NCBI GenBank assembly: GCA_017694885.1
Contig: JADIMH010000019.1
Coordinates: 1-60,098, forward strand
DNA from: Candidatus Cryptobacteroides faecipullorum
GTDB taxonomy: Bacteria; Bacteroidota; Bacteroidia; Bacteroidales; UBA932
DNA: 60,098 nucleotides
Reading direction: 5' to 3'
Below the pieces are notes generated by a model that saw nothing but the letters and a program-made list of their open reading frames with translations, was not told the origin of the DNA and searched no databases. A program made the translations under genes and the position numbers. How positions within the stretch are numbered: the first letter of the stretch is position 1; every line of letters starts with the position of its first letter. Positions 36,353-44,442 of the stretch are shown in pieces.

Positions 36353-37045
36353 ATGAAACAGGATTTTATAATAAAGAATGACAATTCCTCGCTGCTTCTG
36401 GTTTTCGGAGGCTGGGGCACCTGGACCGGGCTTTTTTCTGAAGGCCCCTTCCCTGAAGGATATGATGTGCTGCTCTGTTATGATTACAGGACTATGGATT
36501 TCGACCCGTCGGCATTGTCCGGATACGGTACGGTCCGTCTGATTGCCTGGTCAATGGGGGTGTGGGTGGCGTCCAGAGTGCTTGCCGGAGCGGATGTGCG
36601 GTGGGAAAAACGCATTGCCGTAAACGGCACTCTGACTCCGGTAGATGATCTGACGGGAATCCCTGTGGCGGTATTCAACGGGACTTTGGACAATATGTCC
36701 GGACCGGTCCTGTCCAAGTTCAACAGACGGATGTGCGGCAAGGATCTGGCCTGCTATATGTCGCGCGGCCCGGACAGGTCTGCGGAGGAACTGAAAGAAG
36801 AGCTGTCCGCCTTGAAAGAGGCTGTCGGGGCTTCTGGAGTCGCTCTGTCTTTTATGTGGGATGTAGCTGTAGTCGGGACCAAGGACCTGATATTCCCGGC
36901 TGAAAACCAGTTGCGGGCATGGGATGTCTGTGCGGTGGAAGCGGTCAAGGTCGACTGCGCACATTACAGCAGGGATCTGTTTGCCAGGCTGTTTTCAAGC
37001 TGTTGCCATTCCGACCTGGCGGAGCAGGCGGAGAAATCTGTCTAA
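36353..37045 (+). CDS. bioG: Pimeloyl-ACP methyl ester esterase, BioG type
   Basis: A 230-residue alpha/beta-hydrolase-like protein. It has the DUF452/BioG features: LLLVFGGWGTWTGLF near the start, YDYRTMDFD, and the nucleophile Ser67 in LIAWSMGVWVA. Later parts include AVFNGTLDNMSG, and near the end a KVDCAHYSRDLF segment that carries the probable catalytic His. BioG removes the methyl group from pimeloyl-ACP methyl ester and so ends the disguised fatty-acid cycle begun by BioC; it replaces BioH. Its position right before bioC supports this strongly. Confidence 0.85.
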   Translation: MKQDFIIKNDNSSLLLVFGGWGTWTGLFSEGPFPEGYDVLLCYDYRTMDFDPSALSGYGTVRLIAWSMGVWVASRVLAGADVRWEKRIAVNGTLTPVDDLTGIPVAVFNGTLDNMSGPVLSKFNRRMCGKDLACYMSRGPDRSAEELKEELSALKEAVGASGVALSFMWDVAVVGTKDLIFPAENQLRAWDVCAVEAVKVDCAHYSRDLFARLFSSCCHSDLAEQAEKSV

Positions 37046-37055
37046 TAAGGATATA

Positions 37056-37904
37056 ATGTCAATGATGAAAGTAGATAAAGACTTGATATCCAAACGCTTT
37101 TCCAAGGCTGTCGGAACTTACGATGGAGCGGCCGCAGTGCAGGATGCCATTGCGGAACGGATGGTGTCTCTGCTGCAGTATCATGACGGCAGGCGCGGCA
37201 CCGCAGCCGATGGTAGAAATGCAGTGGGGAAAGTTCTGGAAATAGGCTGCGGGACAGGTCTGTTCACAAGGAAATTTCTGAAGGCATATAGCCCGGAGAG
37301 GATGTGGCTCAATGATATATGCCAGGACTACGAGGAAAGTCTGTCTGATATCCTGTGTAAAAGCAAAGATGATGCGGTTTGTTCTGAGCCTGTTCCTGGA
37401 ATGGGGCCGGACGGCAGTTTTGTTTTCCTGCCGGGAGATGCGGAATCCCTGGATCTCCCGCAGGGGCTGGACATGGCGGTATCCTGCTCCGCATTCCAGT
37501 GGTTTCATGATATACCGGCTTTTCTCCGTAAGGTTTCCGATGCCTTGAATGACGGAGGCATATTGGCTTTCAGCACTTTCGGTCCTGATAACCTCGTGGA
37601 GATCTCCTATCTCGAAGGAGTTTCGCTGCATTACCGGTCTTTGGCGGAAATCGAAGGTATGATTCCGGATGGAATGGAAATCCTGTATGCAGAAGAGTGT
37701 AGGGAAGTACAGTTCTTCGATTCGGCCCTGTCCGTGCTGCGCCATCTGAAAAGTACAGGAGTAGCCGGAATCAGGCGTGAATTCTGGACACGGAGCCGTT
37801 TGGAGGACTTCGGCAGGAGATACCGGGAACGTTTTTCTACCGATGACGGGCTGCCCCTGACCTACCATCCGATATGGTTGATATGCAGGAAAATTTTTAA
37901 ATGA
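37056..37904 (+). CDS. bioC: Malonyl-ACP O-methyltransferase
   Basis: A 282-residue SAM-dependent methyltransferase. ATG at 37056 gives MSMMKVDKDLISKRFSKAVG, the usual BioC start; the long frame upstream overlaps bioG and is rejected. The SAM motif is VLEIGCGTGLFTRKF near residues 55-70. Further BioC features are AVSCSAFQWFHD and GGILAFSTFGPDNLVEI. It methylates malonyl-ACP so that fatty-acid synthesis can build pimeloyl methyl ester. It starts 10 bases after bioG and overlaps bioD by 4 bases. Confidence 0.92.
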   Translation: MSMMKVDKDLISKRFSKAVGTYDGAAAVQDAIAERMVSLLQYHDGRRGTAADGRNAVGKVLEIGCGTGLFTRKFLKAYSPERMWLNDICQDYEESLSDILCKSKDDAVCSEPVPGMGPDGSFVFLPGDAESLDLPQGLDMAVSCSAFQWFHDIPAFLRKVSDALNDGGILAFSTFGPDNLVEISYLEGVSLHYRSLAEIEGMIPDGMEILYAEECREVQFFDSALSVLRHLKSTGVAGIRREFWTRSRLEDFGRRYRERFSTDDGLPLTYHPIWLICRKIFK

Positions 37905-38554
37905 ACATATATATGGAAAACAATGTATATTTTGTAAGCGGCATAGATACAGATGCCGGAAAGAGCTATGCTACAGGGTATATAGCCAAAGTGTGGAATG
38001 AGTCCGGGATAAGGACTGTTACGCAGAAGTTCATCCAGACCGGAAACGAAGGCATGTCGGAGGACGTAGCCCTTCACAGGAAGATCATGGGCTGCGGCCT
38101 GCTCCCGGAGGATGAGGAGAGACTGACAATGCCGGAAATATTCTCTTACCCGTGTTCACCGCATCTGGCGGCGGAAATCGACGGCAGGGAAATAGACTTC
38201 GGGAAAATAGAGACCGCGACAGACACATTGAGCGAGCGGTACGACGCTGTCCTTCTGGAAGGTGCCGGAGGGCTTATGGTACCTCTTACACGCACCCTGC
38301 TCACAATCGATTACATCAAGGAGAAGGGCTATCCCCTTATCTTCGTTACATCCGGAAGGCTCGGCAGCATCAGCCACACCCTTCTGGGCCTGGAAGCCGT
38401 CAAGTCCAGGGGTATTCCTTTGAAGATGCTGGTCTTCAACATGTTCCCGCAGGAAAAGGACAGAACCATCTCCGACGATACCAGGACCTTCCTCAAAGAT
38501 TGGATTGACCGCGAATTCCCCGCAACGGAATACTTCACCGTTCCGGTGCTGTAG
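37901..38554 (+). CDS. bioD: ATP-dependent dethiobiotin synthetase
   Basis: A 217-residue protein with the phosphate-binding loop GIDTDAGKSYATG (about 14-26), QKFIQTGNEG, and the LLEGAGGLMVPLT motif (about 114-126) typical of BioD. It closes the ureido ring of DAPA with CO2 and ATP. The loop has Asp-Ala-Gly-Lys-Ser where many BioD proteins read Thr-x-x-Gly-Lys-Thr, which is a normal variant in this phylum as far as I recall. It is the last gene of the bioB-A-F-G-C-D series. Confidence 0.92.
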   Translation: MNIYMENNVYFVSGIDTDAGKSYATGYIAKVWNESGIRTVTQKFIQTGNEGMSEDVALHRKIMGCGLLPEDEERLTMPEIFSYPCSPHLAAEIDGREIDFGKIETATDTLSERYDAVLLEGAGGLMVPLTRTLLTIDYIKEKGYPLIFVTSGRLGSISHTLLGLEAVKSRGIPLKMLVFNMFPQEKDRTISDDTRTFLKDWIDREFPATEYFTVPVL

Positions 38555-38563
38555 CTCGTTCCT

Positions 38564-38582
38564 CACACCTGCAACCGGTGTG
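38564..38582. terminator. Small hairpin between convergent genes
   Basis: Arms cacacc and ggtgtg pair around a 7-base loop in the 42-base gap between the stops of bioD and the opposite-strand gene. There is no U-tract, so termination is uncertain. Confidence 0.3.
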
Positions 38583-38596
38583 TCCCAGAATAACTC

Positions 38597-39304
38597 CTAC
38601 GGTGTGGTGGAGAATGATGCCCCGACACCGATAGTGGCATCGCCGATCTTGAATTTTGCGGAGGCCCCTATGTTGATGCGCGGGGCGCTGACAGGGTTGA
38701 ACGTGGGCGGACCGAAAGCGTTGAAGTCCGTATAGCTTCCCCAAAGCATCATGCTTGTGTTTTCCGACGGGCGCATTACGACAGACATCATTCCTCCCGC
38801 TACCGGTACGGGCTTCCTGTCCTTGAGCATGCTTACTCCGAATGTCCCTCCGCCGTTCACTTCGAGCCACGGTGCGATCTGCACTCCGGCAGCTATGTAT
38901 GCGGACTGGTATCTGTAAAGGTTCAGCCAGTCGATGTCCCTGCGTCCGAGGAATGCATGCAGGCTTCCGGTCAGAGGCATCGTCCCGTAGTGCTCATGCA
39001 TGATGCCGCTGAAACTGTATACGACCGTATAGTAAGGCTTTATGTCTACGGTGCTATAGAAGAAAGGAGAGACGGATGCCTGCATCATGCCGGAAATTTT
39101 CTCCCGGCTGTATCCGGCTATGTCCTCTTCCGGAATCAGAAGGCCAGGCTGCATCATATTCCCGATCACACTGTTCCGCTCTGAAACAGTAAGGACGGAA
39201 GTATCCGCAAATGAAGTGCTGTCCCGCTCCTGCGCCTGCACAGCAGTACCCAGGCCCAAAAGCAGACCGCAGAATACCGTTGCCATTATCTTGAAATATT
39301 CCAT
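38597..39304 (-). CDS. Hypothetical envelope protein, possible outer-membrane beta-barrel
   Basis: A 235-residue protein with a signal peptide (ending near GTAVQAQ). The mature part has alternating hydrophobic and polar stretches with many aromatic and Gly residues (DIDWLNLYRYQSAYIAAGVQ, WLEVNGGGTFG, KFKIGDATIGVGASF), consistent with membrane beta-strands. It ends ...FSTTP, without the usual aromatic last residue. I recognise no family. It is a single gene, convergent with bioD. The upstream region holds the repeats at 39343-39420. Confidence 0.65.
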   Translation of the reverse strand: MEYFKIMATVFCGLLLGLGTAVQAQERDSTSFADTSVLTVSERNSVIGNMMQPGLLIPEEDIAGYSREKISGMMQASVSPFFYSTVDIKPYYTVVYSFSGIMHEHYGTMPLTGSLHAFLGRRDIDWLNLYRYQSAYIAAGVQIAPWLEVNGGGTFGVSMLKDRKPVPVAGGMMSVVMRPSENTSMMLWGSYTDFNAFGPPTFNPVSAPRINIGASAKFKIGDATIGVGASFSTTP

Positions 39305-39342
39305 GTCTCAAAACTCGGAATTATTTTCATCTTTTCAAAAAT

Positions 39343-39420
39343 AATTACCTCAAAAACCGCTTCGTGTTTTTGAGGTAATTTACTTCGTGTTTTTGAGGTA
39401 ATTTACTTCGTGTTTTTGAG
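39343..39420. repeat. 23-bp tandem repeat with hairpin
   Basis: A 23-base unit beginning cttcgtgtttttgaggt occurs at 39360-39382 and 39383-39405, and its first 15 bases again at 39406-39420. A reverse copy at 39343-39357 (aattacctcaaaaac) pairs perfectly over 15 bases with gtttttgaggtaatt at 39366-39380. The block lies upstream of the 38597-39304 gene and downstream of the phosphate transporter gene. Its role is unknown. Confidence 0.85.
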
Positions 39421-39426
39421 AACCTT

Positions 39427-39434
39427 TTATATTT
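39427..39434 (+). promoter_or_regulatory. Isolated promoter-like box facing the inverted repeat
   Basis: TTATATTTGCG contains TATATTTG, a good -7 match on the plus strand. No plus-strand gene follows; the next feature is the long inverted repeat at 39444-39523. It could drive a short structured RNA, or be chance in AT-rich DNA. Confidence 0.2.
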
Positions 39435-39443
39435 GCGTGTGAG

Positions 39444-39523
39444 CAGGAGTGGATTTTCCAAACCGTTGCGCCCGCACAGGGAGGGTCCCACGGAGTGGGA
39501 GGGGTTTGGAAAATCCACTCCTG
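39444..39523. repeat. Long perfect inverted repeat (21-bp arms), REP/MITE-like
   Basis: Arms at 39444-39464 and 39503-39523 are perfect 21-base reverse complements (starting caggagtggat). The 38-base centre includes an inner stem, cccac(gga)gtggg. The structure lies 4 bases past the stop of the phosphate transporter gene, so it can act as its terminator or 3'-end stabiliser. Arm length, GC-rich tip and intergenic place are like a REP palindrome or a miniature mobile element. There is only one copy in the window. Confidence 0.85.
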
Positions 39524-39527
39524 TGAA

Positions 39528-41768
39528 CTATCCTTGTTGGAATTTGCGGGAAGAACGTGACATCTGCTGCAGCTCAATCGTAATCTGCTCCGACTCCTGC
39601 AGAAGGTTCAGATACAGGTAAGCTACGGTAAGGTTCACATTCTCGTTCTGGATATCCACCATGAGGGACTTCCTCAGATTCGAGAACTCGACCTGCATCT
39701 CGGAGATTTCCTTGTCGAAGTTCCTCAGGTCGGAATAGTCTCCGGCTTTGCACAGGTCTGCGATTCCGCGGATGATTTTCGCTGTCCTGTCACGCTGGAC
39801 GGTAAACTCGTCGATATATTTCTGAGGCAGCGGGGAGAAATGGTTGTCCACATGCTCGTAAAGAGGCTCGCAGATACGCCTGATGGAGTAGTACAGCTGT
39901 TCCATGCTGTTGAATACCATGTGGAACCAGGCGCTTTTCCTCAGTCCTTCCTCCGGTTCGATATGCCGCAGGCAGAGGGTTTCCTTTCGTCTGAGATTCT
40001 TGAGACGCACCTTTTCCTGCTTCAGGTCGTTCGAACTTTTCCTCAGGATCTTGACGTTTTCTTCGAACAGCCCGTCGGTGATGTCCTTGTATTTGCCGGC
40101 CATGTCATTGAGGAAGCGTGATTCATTGTCAGCGACATAGTTGCTGAACAGGTTCCATGTCTGGCTGTAGTTCTGGGAAGAAAGGATGGCGCGGAACTGC
40201 TTGTCGCCGTTCTCGTCCTCGTTTTTCTGCTTGTAACGTATATTGTTGTGTATGAGGGCTGCAAGTCCTGCCACAACTATTATTACCGCTACTGCATTTC
40301 CTCCGAAATGCATCAGGATGACTATTATGAACGCGCAGGTGAACGCCACTCCTGCCGTAATGAACCATCCTCCGATGACCGAAAGTACGCCCGTAACCCT
40401 GAATACAGCGCTTTCGCGGCTCCATGCACGGTCGGCAAGTGAAGAACCCATGGCGACCATGAATGTCACGTATGTAGTGGAAAGAGGAAGTTTAAGCGAT
40501 GTGCCCAGTGCGATGAGCAGGGAAGCCACTACCAGGTTGGTGGAAGCCCTGACAAGGTCATAGGCGGCTCCGTCCTCTATTTCGATATTGCTCTTGTCGA
40601 ACCTTTTGTTTATCCAGACCCTTGCCTTTTCAGGAGTGACGGCTACAAGCCAGTTGGCGGTCGCGTTGCTCCAGCGCACAATGCTGCGGGCTACCCTTGA
40701 AGAACCGAACATCTCGTCCCCTTCATCCTGTTTTGCGAGGCTTATTTCAGTCTTTGTCACGTTATGCGCCTTCTTTGAAGTCGCCAGGGCGATTACCATC
40801 ACTATTCCGGCCAGGAACAGGAAGATGAACGGAGTCTTTGCCGGTTCGTTGAGCACTCCCATCATATATGAATCAGGGTCGGAACTGCCGGAGGCCATAT
40901 AGTCGAGGTACGAGTCATAGCCAGCAAGCGGCACTCCGATGAAATTCACCAGGTCATTGCCGGCGAAAGCGGTCGCCAGGGCAAATGTGCCTATAAGTAC
41001 CACTACCTTGAATACGTTGACTTTGCACCAGTGCAGTATCTGCATCAGCAAAGTGAAGAACACCAGACAGCATCCGAGCACTTCAAGGGTGTGCGTGTGT
41101 ACCCAGGCTTTCAGTTCAGGAGTCATGAATGAAAGGTCCTTGACCCCTTTTATAAGCATGAAATATATGATAGCCGTTGCCGCTACGCCTCCGAACAGCC
41201 CTATTTTCCATTTGAGTTTTCCCGAGTAGCTGAAAGTGAAGAGCAGTCTGGAGAAATACTGTATCAGGAGACCGAATATGAATGCCAGCGCCACGGAAAC
41301 GAAAATCGCCATGATCACGGAAAGCGCTTTTTCAGTATTCAGATAATCGGAGAAGCCCGCACCGTCGTCAGCTCCTGCTAACTTGAACATCGCCATCGCG
41401 AAAGAGGCTCCGAGCAGTTCGAACACCATTGATACCGTTGTGGACGTCGGCATACCCAGCGAGTTGAACACATCCAGCAGGATGATATCCGTAACCATCA
41501 CGGCCAGGAATATATACATGAGTTCCTGGAAGCAGTATTGCTCCGGACGGAAGATGCCGTGCCGGGCTATGTCCATCATGCCGTTGCTCATTATGGCTCC
41601 GCAGAATACGCCGATGGCTGCTACAGTGATGATCGTGCGGAATTTGGCTGCTTTGGAACCGATTGCCGAATTCAGGAAATTTACAGCGTCGTTGCTGACT
41701 CCTACCCACAGGTCAGAAATTGCAAGAATAAAGAGGAATATTACAAATCCCAGAAATATCCAATCCAT
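39528..41768 (-). CDS. PiT-family inorganic phosphate transporter with PhoU-like C-terminal domain
   Basis: A 746-residue protein. The N-terminal part has the PiT signature VGVSNDAVNFLNSAIGSKAA (about 22-41) and its repeat in the second half (FAGNDLVNFIGVPLAGYDSY), with about ten or more membrane helices up to residue ~505 and PTSTTVSMVFELLGASF between. The last ~230 residues are soluble and helical (NYVADNESRFLNDMAGKYKD, MVFNSMEQLYYSIRRICEPL), resembling PhoU/YkaA-type regulators that accompany Pit proteins. It takes up phosphate with H+ or a metal ion; the fused domain may control it. It is divergent from a PhoB/PhoR-like pair with a Pho-box-like site in the shared promoter region. Confidence 0.9.
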   Translation of the reverse strand: MDWIFLGFVIFLFILAISDLWVGVSNDAVNFLNSAIGSKAAKFRTIITVAAIGVFCGAIMSNGMMDIARHGIFRPEQYCFQELMYIFLAVMVTDIILLDVFNSLGMPTSTTVSMVFELLGASFAMAMFKLAGADDGAGFSDYLNTEKALSVIMAIFVSVALAFIFGLLIQYFSRLLFTFSYSGKLKWKIGLFGGVAATAIIYFMLIKGVKDLSFMTPELKAWVHTHTLEVLGCCLVFFTLLMQILHWCKVNVFKVVVLIGTFALATAFAGNDLVNFIGVPLAGYDSYLDYMASGSSDPDSYMMGVLNEPAKTPFIFLFLAGIVMVIALATSKKAHNVTKTEISLAKQDEGDEMFGSSRVARSIVRWSNATANWLVAVTPEKARVWINKRFDKSNIEIEDGAAYDLVRASTNLVVASLLIALGTSLKLPLSTTYVTFMVAMGSSLADRAWSRESAVFRVTGVLSVIGGWFITAGVAFTCAFIIVILMHFGGNAVAVIIVVAGLAALIHNNIRYKQKNEDENGDKQFRAILSSQNYSQTWNLFSNYVADNESRFLNDMAGKYKDITDGLFEENVKILRKSSNDLKQEKVRLKNLRRKETLCLRHIEPEEGLRKSAWFHMVFNSMEQLYYSIRRICEPLYEHVDNHFSPLPQKYIDEFTVQRDRTAKIIRGIADLCKAGDYSDLRNFDKEISEMQVEFSNLRKSLMVDIQNENVNLTVAYLYLNLLQESEQITIELQQMSRSSRKFQQG

Positions 41769-41793
41769 AAATAATGAGATAAATTTCTGGCGG

Positions 41794-41801
41794 CAAAATT
41801 A
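41794..41801 (-). promoter_or_regulatory. Putative -7 box for the phosphate transporter gene
   Basis: The minus strand reads TAATTTTG, 26 bases before the transporter start. The Pho-box-like site at 41833-41850 lies about 32-56 bases upstream of it, a place from which a PhoB-type activator could work. Confidence 0.45.
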
Positions 41802-41832
41802 GTTATCAGTTTTAAGTATTCAGTTAAGATGG

Positions 41833-41866
41833 TGTTAAATTTTTGTTACAAAAAACCGTAACAAAA
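41833..41866. promoter_or_regulatory. Pho-box-like operator between divergent genes
   Basis: Two 7-base direct repeats, TGTTAAA (41833-41839) and TGTTACA (41844-41850), are separated by 4 bases (TTTT). This is the same 7-4-7 layout as the PhoB box. Overlapping it, ttttgttac (41841-41849) and gtaacaaaa (41858-41866) form a 9-base inverted repeat. The site lies between the phosphate transporter and the PhoB-like regulator genes. Confidence 0.55.
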
Positions 41867-41906
41867 TATTCATTGTATCCGGGAATGCCGAACGGATGAA
41901 AAATCA

Positions 41907-41914
41907 TAACTTTG
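41907..41914 (+). promoter_or_regulatory. Putative -7 box for the PhoB/PhoR-like pair
   Basis: TAACTTTG fits TAnnTTTG, 20 bases before the response-regulator start. The -33 region is not clear, consistent with an activated promoter. Confidence 0.45.
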
Positions 41915-41934
41915 CAAAGTTTATTTGAAAAAAT

Positions 41935-42657
41935 ATGGAACAGGGAAAAATACTTATCGTAGATGACGAAGCTGACATAAGGGAAATTCTTCAGTTCAAT
42001 CTGGAAAATGCAGGATATGAGGCGGACTGTGCGGCATCGGCAGAAGAGGCACTGGAAATATTGAGTCCGGAACATAATCTCATCCTTCTGGATGTAATGA
42101 TGGACGGCATGTCCGGTTTCAAGATGGCGGAAGTCGTCAGAAAAGAAAAAGGCAGTCAGATACCGATCATTTTCCTGACGGCGAGAAGCGCGGAAAACGA
42201 CCTTCTGACCGGATTCTCTGCAGGCGGCGACGATTATATAGGAAAGCCGTTTTCAATACACGAGGTGCTGGCCAGAGTCAAGGCCGTCATAAAGCGCAGT
42301 GCAGTGAAGGCTTCCGTAACGGAACAGGATCCTGTTCCGATAAATGCCGGCCATCTTAAAATAGACGTTACAGGGAAAATGGTATATGCCGACGGAAATG
42401 CCGTACTTCTTTCCAAAAAAGAGTTCGAGATACTTTATCTGCTGGCATTGCATGCAGGAAGGGTATATTCAAGGGAAGAGATAATCGCCGAACTGTGGAA
42501 GGACGCCCCGTATGTCCTTGACCGTACCGTGGACGTCCATATTGCCAGAATAAGGAACAAACTGGGTGATTACAAGAAATATATTACCAACAGATCCGGT
42601 TACGGATATTGCTTCAGCGTGACGGAACAGAATGGAGAAGAAAAGGATAACATATAA
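41935..42657 (+). CDS. OmpR/PhoB-family response regulator
   Basis: A 240-residue protein. The receiver domain (3-120) has the acidic pair VDDE, phosphoacceptor Asp53 (LILLDVMMDG), FLTAR and the conserved Lys in DDYIGKPF. The C-terminal winged helix (about 135-232) contains LLSKKEFEILYLLALHAGRV and VLDRTVDVHIARIRNKLGDY, typical of PhoB-like transcription factors. It is translationally coupled to the kinase gene (26-base overlap). Divergence from the phosphate transporter gene suggests control of phosphate uptake. Confidence 0.9.
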   Translation: MEQGKILIVDDEADIREILQFNLENAGYEADCAASAEEALEILSPEHNLILLDVMMDGMSGFKMAEVVRKEKGSQIPIIFLTARSAENDLLTGFSAGGDDYIGKPFSIHEVLARVKAVIKRSAVKASVTEQDPVPINAGHLKIDVTGKMVYADGNAVLLSKKEFEILYLLALHAGRVYSREEIIAELWKDAPYVLDRTVDVHIARIRNKLGDYKKYITNRSGYGYCFSVTEQNGEEKDNI

Positions 42658-44350
42658 AAAGCAGCTCCTGACATATTTTGCAGGAGTATTCACCGTTTTT
42701 GCTGTCCTGCTGGTGGTTTTCCAACTGAGGACAGAGTGGCGGTACAAGACCGAGATCCTTCAGTCCCGCCTGTCCGGCTATGCCGATATCATAGCGCAGA
42801 CGCCGGATTACGGGGCTGTAGCGGACCTTATGCCGTCCGAGCTCAGGATAACGGTCATAAGCAAGGACGGAAACGTGATTTTCGATTCCGCAACGGGGGC
42901 CGATACCCTTGATAACCATTTTATGAGGCCTGAAGTACAGATGTCTGTCGAGAGGTCCGCAGGCTTTTCGATCCGGACATCCGCTACTACAGGCATACCT
43001 TATTTCTATTATGCCAAGTCATACGGCGGCTACATAATACGGCTCGCCCTGCCGTATGAGCTGGATGTAAAGCGTTTCTTTCGGCCGGATACGCTGTTCC
43101 TGATACTTGTCTTCTCGCTTTTTACGGTTGCCCTCTTTTCTCTGATCTTCCTGTCCGACCATTTCGGGCAGGGGATTTCGAAACTGCGCGATTTCGCCGA
43201 AGCCGCCGTCAAGGGAAACGTGGACTATGAAGATATTGCCTTCCCCGACTCGGAACTCGGGGAGATCGGAGAGAAGATGCTCGAGAGCTACAAGATGCTC
43301 AAGCACAGCAACGACATGATCGCGCTTGAAAAAGAGAGGCTCCTTCTGCATATACATTATTATGACGGAGGCATCGCGATTTTCACCCCTGACAGGGAGA
43401 AACAGTATGCAAACCCGCGTTTTATCCAGTATGTCAACACTTTGCTCGACAGACCTACGCCTGACCTGAACGACATATGGAAGAGCAGCATCTTTTCTCC
43501 GCTTCTGGAATTTCTGGAAAGGAACACTCCGGTCAAGAATGATTCCGCACCGGTGTTCAACTTCAAGCTTTCCAAGGGCGGGCATAACTACGGTATACAG
43601 ATGCTCATTTATCCTGACAACGGTTTCGAGATAACTGTCAACGACATTTCCGAAACCGAGAAAAGCAAGGTGATGAAACAGCAGATGACCAACAATATCG
43701 CCCACGAACTCCGCACGCCGGTCAGCAGCGTAAGAGGCTATCTGGAGACGCTCATAACATGTCCGGGAATATCCGAGGAGAGGAAGAACATGTTCATAGA
43801 AAGGGCCTATGTGCAGACCCTTCGCCTGTCGGACCTGATACGTGACATCGCCATTATCACCAAGATAGAAGAGGCTCCCGAGCAGCTGAAGAAAGAACCT
43901 GTCGACCTCCACAATGCGGTGGATGAGATATTCGAGGAATTCCGTTCCGCTCTGGATGCAAAAGGGATCAGGTCAGAGAACTGTATAGACAAGGGTCTGG
44001 TCATAAAGGGGAACGCTTCTTTGCTTTATGCCATATTCAGGAATCTGGTCGAGAACAGTGTCAAGTATGCCGGTGACGGGGTTACAATCCATGTGGAGTG
44101 CTATGCAAAGAGCGAAGGTTTCTGCCATTTCACATATTATGACACGGGACACGGAGTTAAAGAAGAGCATCTTTCCCGTATTTTCGAAAGGTTCTACCGT
44201 GTTTCCGAGGGCCGTACGCGCGATGACGGAGGTTCGGGGCTCGGGCTGTCGATAGTCCGCAATGCCGTCTTGTTCCACGGAGGCGAGATACGTGCCGTCA
44301 ACCGTAAGGAAGGCGGTCTGGAATTCATATTCTCTTTAAAGGAAAAGTAA
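42632..44350 (+). CDS. PhoR-like sensor histidine kinase
   Basis: A 572-residue membrane kinase. Two membrane helices (about 11-31 and 152-174) flank a periplasmic sensor domain of about 120 residues. A HAMP-like linker (GISKLRDFAEAAVKGNVDYE) and a PAS-like segment (LHIHYYDGGIAIFTPDREKQ) follow. The phosphoacceptor is His358 in NNIAHELRTPVSSV. The ATPase part has the N box (LVENSVKYAG), G1 (YDTGHGV) and G2 (GGSGLGLSIV). It would phosphorylate the regulator encoded just upstream. The name rests on neighbourhood; the signal is not visible in sequence. Confidence 0.88.
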   Translation: MEKKRITYKKQLLTYFAGVFTVFAVLLVVFQLRTEWRYKTEILQSRLSGYADIIAQTPDYGAVADLMPSELRITVISKDGNVIFDSATGADTLDNHFMRPEVQMSVERSAGFSIRTSATTGIPYFYYAKSYGGYIIRLALPYELDVKRFFRPDTLFLILVFSLFTVALFSLIFLSDHFGQGISKLRDFAEAAVKGNVDYEDIAFPDSELGEIGEKMLESYKMLKHSNDMIALEKERLLLHIHYYDGGIAIFTPDREKQYANPRFIQYVNTLLDRPTPDLNDIWKSSIFSPLLEFLERNTPVKNDSAPVFNFKLSKGGHNYGIQMLIYPDNGFEITVNDISETEKSKVMKQQMTNNIAHELRTPVSSVRGYLETLITCPGISEERKNMFIERAYVQTLRLSDLIRDIAIITKIEEAPEQLKKEPVDLHNAVDEIFEEFRSALDAKGIRSENCIDKGLVIKGNASLLYAIFRNLVENSVKYAGDGVTIHVECYAKSEGFCHFTYYDTGHGVKEEHLSRIFERFYRVSEGRTRDDGGSGLGLSIVRNAVLFHGGEIRAVNRKEGGLEFIFSLKEK

Positions 44351-44442
44351 TAATCCGGGAAAAAGAAGGTTTCATTTTTTGTCCTCTGAGTTTTGCGGAA
44401 AATAAATTAAATTCGCATTGTTTTGTAAACAAAAAGATTCAG

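Noticed and set aside
36924..37055. Upstream extension of the bioC frame into bioG
   Set aside because: The extension is out of frame with intact bioG, and the BioC family starts at the MSMMKVDKDLISKRF segment.
39343..39523. Repeat block considered as a CRISPR array
   Set aside because: The 23-base units are directly adjacent without spacers, and no cas gene is present.
43019..43912. 297-codon minus-strand open frame opposite the sensor kinase
   Set aside because: The plus-strand kinase has all its motifs across the same bases; the opposite frame shows no domain or start signal.
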